A stretch of 64,000 nucleotides of DNA, taken from positions 7,748,587 through 7,812,586 of the forward strand of contig CM028931.1 in NCBI GenBank assembly GCA_016801845.1, written 5' to 3'. This DNA comes from Polydactylus sextarius (taxonomy: Eukaryota > Chordata > Actinopteri > Polynemidae). Below the pieces are notes generated by a model, which searched no databases, had not been told where the DNA came from, and saw only the letters and a list, made by a program, of their open reading frames with translations. The position numbers and the translations under genes are program-made. Of this stretch, positions 24,901 to 33,900 are shown piece by piece; position 1 is the stretch's first letter; each line of letters begins with the position of its first letter.

Positions 24901-27900
24901 GAAAAACATGGGCTTGTGACTAACAGTGAGCCTTGTTGTTGTCAGGCTTCTTACAGCAAGAGTTTTGTTTTCAGGCTCCGCATGCGCTGTGAACAAAAGC
25001 TTGTAAGCTCCATAAAGATGTGCTGCACTGTTTCAAAATCAGATGTCTTGGGAACTCTATGTTCAATGCATAAAATAGGCCAAACAGGTAGGCAAAGGCA
25101 GTGGGAAGGTCTGGAATGTCTTTGAGCACAATAGTTTCCTCCAACACCACAGCAATGCTGTTAACAGTTTGAAGCGAGGCTGGTGCACCATCATCCAAGA
25201 ACATGGTGAGCACTCCCATTTGGACCCCTTTTGTTTGTCTGTCTTCTGGATCGGTGTCCTGTTAAAAGCAGAAATTTGGCCACATTTAATATATAACACT
25301 GTTAAAATAACACTTTAATTAAACACTAATGGTGTAATTTTAAATGTATGTATGTGTAAAAGGATATTATTCCGTATGTATGCATACAAGTCTGTCCCTG
25401 TTGGAAGTGATGTAAATGAACCCTGGAACAACTTTAGCCATAACCTACAGTAGAAGACAGTCTTGTGTCTCAGCCTGAGTAAACCTGTAGTTTACAGTTA
25501 CTGTGCTATACAGTTTTTTGCCTGTGATCCTGATTGCTATTCCTTTGTAGATGTGCTGTAGTTATGAAACTACAAGTGTTAAAGAACTAGGATTTTTGCC
25601 TAAACTTTGTTTCATTTTTACCTTAAAGGTTGAATATGGAGAATGTTTATTAAAAGCTATATTTTTTCAAAAATATTTACTTTTAATTTACTTACTAGTT
25701 TAATCTCCATAGGGACAGTTTTAGCTAATATGATAAAAAATTACTTTGATAAAAGTTGCCTACTGCACCTATATGACAGCAGATGATGCTACTGGGCCAT
25801 GTAACTCAGCTTAATGGCAAAAATATATGGAACGTTGTCGATGAATACAGTTTATTTTGGAGCTACAATGCAGGGTGGGGTGTGGATATTTCATCTTTTC
25901 AATTTTCTAAAGCAATATGGCATACAGAATTGTACATCATATGTGCATGATAATTAATGTGCATGGACCAGAAATAAAAACAGACATTCTGTACTCACCA
26001 GGCATTTCAGGAAAAGCTCTGAAGTGTCACGGAGAAAAAGAGGTAGACCTTCTAGACATGCTCTGCTCCGATGCATTGTGATGTCAGATGTCTGGAAATT
26101 GGACATAGGACACTTGGTTAAAAACTGTGCAGCTGAGATTTATTTGTCACCAGTTTAACATGTCTTATAATAAAAAAATATAAATAATGAAAATCAAAGT
26201 TGACACTTAAATCAGGTTCTGTTACAACTATGTAGAACAGTGACATGTTAATAGCTTTCATTAAATTAGCTAAAAAAAACCTCAACCACCAAAGTGTAAT
26301 CAATAACTGGATTCAAGCCTCACTCTAATCCCTCCCATCTCTTTTGGAACCAGCTCTCACCCTGGGCCAAAGAGACTCTCTCCACTTTTCTGAACCAGCT
26401 CAAAACCTTCCTCTTTGAGCTTTTCATAAGGGCTGGCTCAGGGAACCCTGAACCATAATCAAAAATGAATAATGTTTTTTACATGAATTCACCTGTTCAT
26501 CAAGAACATCCAAGAGGTTCTCCATGTCTTGTCCTAAGGCCCCTTTCCTGGCACGATACAGTTTGAGTAGTCGAGGACAATAAGTGTCTAGGGCTGCTCT
26601 AAATGTCCCCAACAGGTCTTTGGTAGTTACACGGTAGAACTCGCTGCAAATCTGTGGAGCATGAAAAAAAAAAAAAAAAAAACACATAAATGTAGCCAAA
26701 CCAATTTACATAGATTTCCTCTTAAATGTTAAGTGGTCAGTTTCTGAGTGCCTTTATTGGCAAGGATGCCCATGGTGTTACCCACTGAATTATTTATTGT
26801 ATAAGCAATAGTTTTGTGCTATCAAATAGTTATCAACTTTTTCACCCACACATTTGCTTACCTGTTCCTTAAGAAACAGGGCAGGCCATCTCTCCTGGAT
26901 TTCCATGACCATGGGCTGCACCTCAATAATCTCCTTTCTCCTGAGGGAAAATGTGAGTTCCATCTTCTGACTGATAAGTTTCATGTCTTTCGACTTCTTT
27001 TTGGTTTCGTCCACCAGAACACATCTTTCATCTTCTAGAGTGTCATCATCAAAGTTTTCTGGATGATCAGGCAAATGATTGACTTCGCCACGCTTTGGTT
27101 TTTTCAAGGAAAAGCCACATTCATCAGGATCTTCAGACCATCCTCTTCTCCTGTTTACACTGACCTCATGACAACCAGCCTGTCGGAGCTTTGATCGGTA
27201 ATTCCCAAGCTTGTACTTGATGCTTGTTGTCCAGCCATCATAACCTGTTCCACTACCAGGCTCCTTGAGGCAAGGATGTTTGCAGACAAGTTCAGAAGCC
27301 ACTGATTCAATTTGAGTTTTATCAGGGTAAGCTTTCAGAGCAAACATTTCTTGTGCCAGCTTGTCTAGAATTTCCATTTTTACGTCTCTTGTTAGACTCA
27401 GACCTTTTCCAGTTTTTTGAAATGTCTCATTTCCCTTACGCAGCTTTAGCTCTATATCATATGCAAATGAAGGAACTGGAAAAGGAGAAGGCCACTCTGA
27501 AGCACTTCGCAACATGGTCTGAATAATGGAGGATGTGCTGTGGGAAGAGTTAGTTGAACTGATACTGGCTGTATCAAGAGAAGAGATGGATGCTTGAGTT
27601 GGTGTTTGTGATTTATCACCACTATTCCAAACAATGTGCAGGACAGCCTTTTCTGCAGGCAACTCTGCCATATCCATTAAGTTGCAGAGTTCATTCTCAA
27701 AATCTGGATCCTCATATTGTACAAAGAAATCACCTTCTAGTTCAAGTTTTTGCCGTAGCTCATCAAGTAGTTCCTCCACAGATTCAGGGCGTTTAGTCAG
27801 CTGAACTTTCCTAATGAGTTTGGGGTTGATGTTTACACAAAGCAACAAAGCCTGTGAAGACAAAGAAAAACATTTTATACACAAGCTTAGTCAAACAATA

Positions 27901-30900
27901 ATTCTTGGATCATGCATATCTATAGTACATACCATTACGTTCAATGCAGTAGACACGCCCTTGGGGTTACCATCAACTTTCCAGCAACTTGGTATACAGT
28001 TAGGGGCTGGTAGTCATTCAAGTCCTCAGGATCCAGGATTTCAACATCCACACAGCTAGTGTCAATAATTTCGTAAGATCTGTAGTGTTCCATAAACCAG
28101 GAGGAGAGCTTTGTGGTGACAAAAAACACTTTATCAAAGTTGACAACAATGTTCAGAAGTTTGTAAAACTCAGGCAGTCCACTGCAATGCCCAGAAGAAA
28201 TGATCATGCCTTTTGCGTAGTGGGTTCCGTGTAAATGAACATCTTTGGTAAGGGATACGGTATCTTGCTGTGGAAACTTGTTTTGAATTGCCATCCTGAG
28301 TTTTTCCTCCAATGATGCTGTGTCAAAACTGGCAACACTGGTTGTGTACAGTTTTGGTTTAAACAGACTTTTGCCGTCAAGGTAATATGCCATCATTTGT
28401 TGATGTTTAGTAGAGAGTGTAAGAAGGATGTTCTTGAAATTGAGAACATCATGCACCACTTTTTTAAAGAAGTTGTGCTTGGACTCAAAGCGCATAGTCC
28501 ACAAGTCCACTAAAGGTCCAAAGCAACGTATAAGGTGTACATAATGTTCAATATAGTGATGTTTTGGCAAACACTTGAAGTCAGGAAAAGTGTCAAGAAG
28601 CAGCTTGCGATGGTCATATATTTTAGTCTCCAGATAACACAGTATTTCCTCTGATATATTAGTAGAGACAATAATCTCCACAATCTCTTTGAGGTCCATT
28701 AATATTTCCCATGAGGGCTCCATTTCTGGAATACTGCTCCCAATCAAAAGAGGAAGTAAACGTAACAGTGTCCAGTTTTCATGTCCGTTGCCACTGATTC
28801 TTCTCTTTTCAAAGCTGGCTTTTGTAATTTGTTTTGGCTTGTTAACCTTATCAGAATGTTTATATGGAAAAAGTTTTATGCGGCTATTCAGCCCATCAAA
28901 TGTAATGAAACCTTTTCTTATAAGATCTTTAAGACACAAACATAATTCTACTGGGATAACACCTTCAAAGAAGTCATGTAAAATATCTGGGGGAAACCCA
29001 GTAACAGGATGGAAATAGGACAAATGCTTATGAAGTACACAGGCCCGTTTCACACCATTCACAGTTTGTTTATCACCAGATTCAAGTTCCTCCACAAAGG
29101 TGTTGTGCTGTTCCACAGTTCTTAGTTGACAATCCCTTGCCTCAACAGTATTAATTTGGTCCCGATTAATACAACAAAACCTGCAAAATTTTTCAACATT
29201 GAATGATTCCTGGAAACCTGCAAGGCTATGTGCTCCAAGATTATCTGCACACACACAAAATACTGTCCCCCTCACAAATGTATCTAGTGCCTCCACAAAC
29301 ACCCCATTTGTTTCCAAAAATTGTATATCCTTAATTAGTGGATGAAGAAATGCATCATACCCAAACTGTTTCACATCAACATACTTTCCAAGAAGAGCCA
29401 GTTGTATTAAGGGCAGAGTAGAGCGAAACTTTGGTGGTAAATTCAGCAAGACCCAGTAAACAGCAGTAATTTTATGTATTGTTCTAGATCTCCCCAAAGA
29501 GTTACATACTTCAAACTCATCTATATACAGTCCAAAAGAAAAACTTGTCTCTTGCACACCCAAAAGTGTATTTTCTTTGTAGTACTGGCCGTCTTGAAAT
29601 GACCTGTACTGACCTGCTTTGTTTTCTTGATCAAAAACTAACTTCTCAGTAAAATATGACTCTCTCAATAAACTCTCTAGAACTTGAATAAGTGGAACAT
29701 AAACAAAACTATTTTTATGGGTATATTATATATGTATATTCAGTTGGCGCAATCACTGGGAAGTGCTCGTTAAAATAGATTCCTCCTGTAATTAGTGGCT
29801 TACAAAAGAGCACCATGTTTTTGCACCTCTTTGATTATTTGTAGACACTTTACCTCCCTTCTTCTTGTCCTGCAATGTGATCTTGTAAGATGTGTTTTCA
29901 GTGCCCCATGTGTCCTAAAAGTGCACACACAGTCGCTGTAAATACAGGGCCAGTTGGCTCCTCCTCCGTGCCTCAGACGATAATGCTTGAGGAGACCATC
30001 TTGGTTTGTGCAGGCAAAATCACAAAGTTTACACCTCATATAACAACTGCAACAAGAAATAAAAATCCAGTTATTTGATAGAATGAACAAATAAATAACA
30101 AAATATACACTCAAAAAAAAAACGTGTAGCATATAAGACCCTCCATACTGCCGAAAATGTCCGTCTGTTTACCAGCTAGCTATGTTAGCGTCGTTAGCTA
30201 TGTTAGCGTCGTTAGCTGTTAGCGTCGTTAGCTATGTTAGCGTCGTTAGCGCCGTTAGCGCCATTAGCTTCGTTAGCTCTGTTGGCTCCGTTAGTGTGGA
30301 TTGAGAGAACTCTCTTTAGCCGTGAAAGGGATACTTTTCTGGATCCCAATGTTAAAAAGCCAATAAATATATGATAAAATAAAGTATATATATACTATAT
30401 TGAGAAAAATACTCACATTAAGAGTAAAAAATCTTGAGATGTCGGCAGCACAGCGTGGTGGTGATGGAACCCCTGCAGATATGCATCGGAGACCCCTCAC
30501 ATCTTGTTCCCTAGTTGTCCTGACTTGTCCTGACCTCAAATGCACAGTTTTGAGGTTTGCTAACTCTAGTTATTAAGTGAGACCAACTTAAGCCAAAAAA
30601 CTTAAAAAAGATAGTTGGAATACATATGTTGATTAGTTTACAACACAACTCAACCTTTTTTTGTTTAGTTAGCTGAAAAAATATAGTTAGGCCAACAACT
30701 TTAAGTTTTCTTTTTTAGAGTGTGGCACATTTCAAACAGGACCAGAAAATAACTCTCATCTCTCCATTGACTTTCATTCATAATTTTTTTTTTTTACGAA
30801 CATAGGACCCATGGACAGGAAGTAGATGGGCGGGACTTAGGCTTCCTATTAAAATATTTTCCTCATGTTCTCAACAGCTCGTCGCCGTTGATAATCGTAA

Positions 30901-33900
30901 CGTAAAAACAAACGTATCGCCCCCTGTTGTTCTGGCGGTGAATTACTTTCCGACACCCGCAGGCGACGGAGAAATCCGAACGGATTCACGACTGCGTCGA
31001 TCCGACCGCGTGCCCGCGCAGTCGGAAAAGCGTAATTCAGCCTTTAGCCTTAGCTAGCTGTTCGGCTAACGTTAGCCGTCACGTTAGCAAAGCTTTGCGA
31101 GACGGACGTCGTAGTCCGCTACGGCCTCGCGCGAAACCTAAAGTAACGTTCGCTCGGAATCCCGGCCAGGTAGGAACTAACACCAAGTGGGAAACTTGTG
31201 TTTTAAACCTCTAATTAACATAACTTACATTCAAATGTAGTTTTATGTGGAGATCAGGGTTGGTAACCATAAGGTGCTTTGTTTAAGTGGTAACACTGCG
31301 CCGTGTATAAAGGCCGGGGTCAAATCCCGTTCGATTAGATCTGCTGACTGCGTCCGTCTCCGTCTGTGTTGTGGCTGCTCGTGTACGCTGTCATAATTTC
31401 CATTCCATTTGTGGTTTTCCTGGAATTCTTTTTTTTTTTTTTTCCCCCCTCTTCTCTAAACTCCAAACTTCCCTCTGTTTGACCTCCTCAGTACATCTTG
31501 TCCGGATCGGACGACTTCAACCTCTACATGTGGAAAATCCCGAAAGATCCGGAAGCAGGTGAGTTGATGAACGTTGACGAAAACGGTCAAATGAGAAACA
31601 ATTTTTTTTATTTATTTATTTTTTTAATCTCGTTCCTCTGTGAAGAGTTTTACCCTTCAAGGTTAAATAGTTCAGTGGCGACAGTGAAGCTGATTTTAGT
31701 TGTTGTGGTTTTAAACCACGATCGTAACCATAACAGACGAAAGTTCATACAAAGTGCAAGTTTTTTTTTTTTTTTTTTGTTACGTTGTAAACATTTGATC
31801 TGTTAATTTAGTTAGTTTGAGTTTCCACGCTGCGGTTTTTGTAATGGAACGGAAAAACTTTCGGGAACCCGAAAAGAGCAGCAGGTACAATCGCTAAAAA
31901 AAACGACTTGGAGTCGAACCCAGTGGAGCTACGGCGGCGTAATGGAAAGGCCCGGTATGGAAAAATAAAGAAAAAACACTTCTTTTGTTGATTTATTTTT
32001 GAAGCCTAAGTCACGCCCCTTCTGGTTGTCCCTACTCAGTCCATGGATCGATAAAAAAAAAAAATGAATGAAAGTCAATGGAGAAATTAGAATTATTTTC
32101 TGATCCACTTTGACTTCTGCCTTGAATCACACATATCCTGTATCTTAATTTAAATGACAGCTATTAGTGTGACTCAAGGCTATGTTTGTGGTGTAATTGT
32201 TGATTTATCTGCTTCTAAAAACACGTAACTGGTTCGACCGCGAACCAAATAGTCTCGTGGGCGACGTCACGTCACAATTTCGTTCCCCTTCTATTCCGGC
32301 TGAAGAGAGAACGAGGAGCGGGTGGATCAAACCGAGCGGGTGAGATATTTTCTTGGGTTAGCCGTAGCTAGCTGTTAAGCTAACGTTAGCCGAGTGACGC
32401 AAAATTTACGTAAAAATCCGCCACGTCACAAAACGGTGCCCTCTCCGCGTTTTAAAATGATCTTTAAAATTCACGAACATCATATGTGAAAACTTGACAC
32501 ATTTCAAACAGGACCAGAAAATAATTGTCATCTCTCCATTGACTTTCATTCATAATTTTTTTTTTACGAACATGGACAGGAAGTAGATGGGCGGGACTTA
32601 GGCTCCCTTCTTTTCGGCCTCTGCCACCCGTGGTTTCTTCTTCTACTCTTTATTAGATGCCGATGTTCTGTCAACTTCAAGCCCAAAAGTTTGACCGTCC
32701 CGTTTGATCGGAACAATTTTTTTTTTTTCCCACCTGCTCCAACTTTAGAAAAAAAAAAAAATATAAATGCAGCAGTTAAAGAATGTGGTCGTTTGTAGCT
32801 CTGTGGCACCTCCTGACACATTTATGGATTTTATTTTTTTCCCCCTCAGAGTTACTCACACTGGAAATATGTGCGCTGGTCCTATTTTGTGTCAGACTAA
32901 TGGCATATTATGAGGATTACATTACTGCTGTTACGGCTGTTGTATTTCACACACTGTGTTTTTTTTTTTTTTTTTTTCCCTTTCTTCTTCCGTCCGTCCC
33001 GGAGTCGCGTTTGTTTTTAATAAATCTTCTGTCGGCATCTTCCATGTCCCCCGTCGTCTCACGACGGCGTTGTTTATTTTGTCCTTTTAAGGAGGTCCCG
33101 GTCGCGTGGTGAACGGAGCCTTCATGGTCCTGAAAGGTCACCGATCCATCGTGAACCAGGTCCGCTTCAACCCTCACACCTACATGATCTGCTCCTCCGG
33201 CGTCGAGAAGGTCATCAAGGTCAGTGGAGGAATGTTTTTTTTAGTAGCAGCTAAAAAAGGCGAGTTGGTTGTAGAGAGATACGGTGTTAATGAAACTAGA
33301 TCCAGACCTTCTGAAGCTTCAAATCATTGCAGCTCCAGTTTAATTAGGATTTTATTTTGTAGTTTAATATATATATATATAAAAAAGAAACAATAGAAGT
33401 TTTTTTTTTTGTTCTTTTTGACTTAAATGAAATAACAGCAGCTGGATTCCTGAGCGATCCAGTGTTTGTCTGAGTCACTGTTTCATCCTGGTTCTGATTT
33501 AATGAACAAACCAGGCGACTTTTTAATATAAACTGAGCTGACGCCGTTTTCTCAGCCCGAAACGGGGAGACGCGCGACAACTTTACGAGCCGCAAAACAC
33601 GCCGAGCGTGATTTATCAGACGACTTGAGGTAACATCCGGCGTCTTTAACGTTTTTTAACTTCGTTACAGTCACTTTTCCGCCTCATCTTCCTCATTTTA
33701 CTTATACTGTACTTAATAACCCCACGAATATGAGTCAAGATATTTTACATTGGTCAAACTAATCACAGCCCAATAGTTAACAATGAAAGTAAGTGGGGCA
33801 GCCAGCCAAATGTTTCTAAATCGCCATTTTTAACCACTAATAAAGCTCAAAATGTCACCTCACTTCAGCAGTAACATGAATAGGGTCCCTACACATAAAC

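Larger units (their letters stand above)
24040..30722 (-). mobile_element. EnSpm/CACTA-type DNA transposon, antisense in dcaf5 intron 6
   Basis: The right terminus, read on the minus strand from 30722, begins CACTCTAAAAAAGAAAACTT, the CACT-type end of CACTA elements. Both ends are rich in AACTTAA/AACTCAA/CAACTT subterminal motifs (24040-24290 and 30560-30720). The cargo, in minus orientation, is a 5' exon (about 30417-30545), a C2H2 zinc-finger exon, a transposase-like ORF and a spliced SAMD3-like gene, an arrangement I know from multicopy fish elements. The left end is approximate: no CACT terminus matching the right one was found near 24040, so it may be diverged or deleted. The copy appears decayed. 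Confidence 0.8.

Noticed and set aside
31270..31345. tRNA-like or SINE-head sequence (GTTTAAGTGGTAACACTG ... GGGGTCAAATCCCG)
   Set aside because: It resembles internal promoter boxes, but no cloverleaf closes and no repeat tail is clear. It may be a decayed interspersed repeat; not called.
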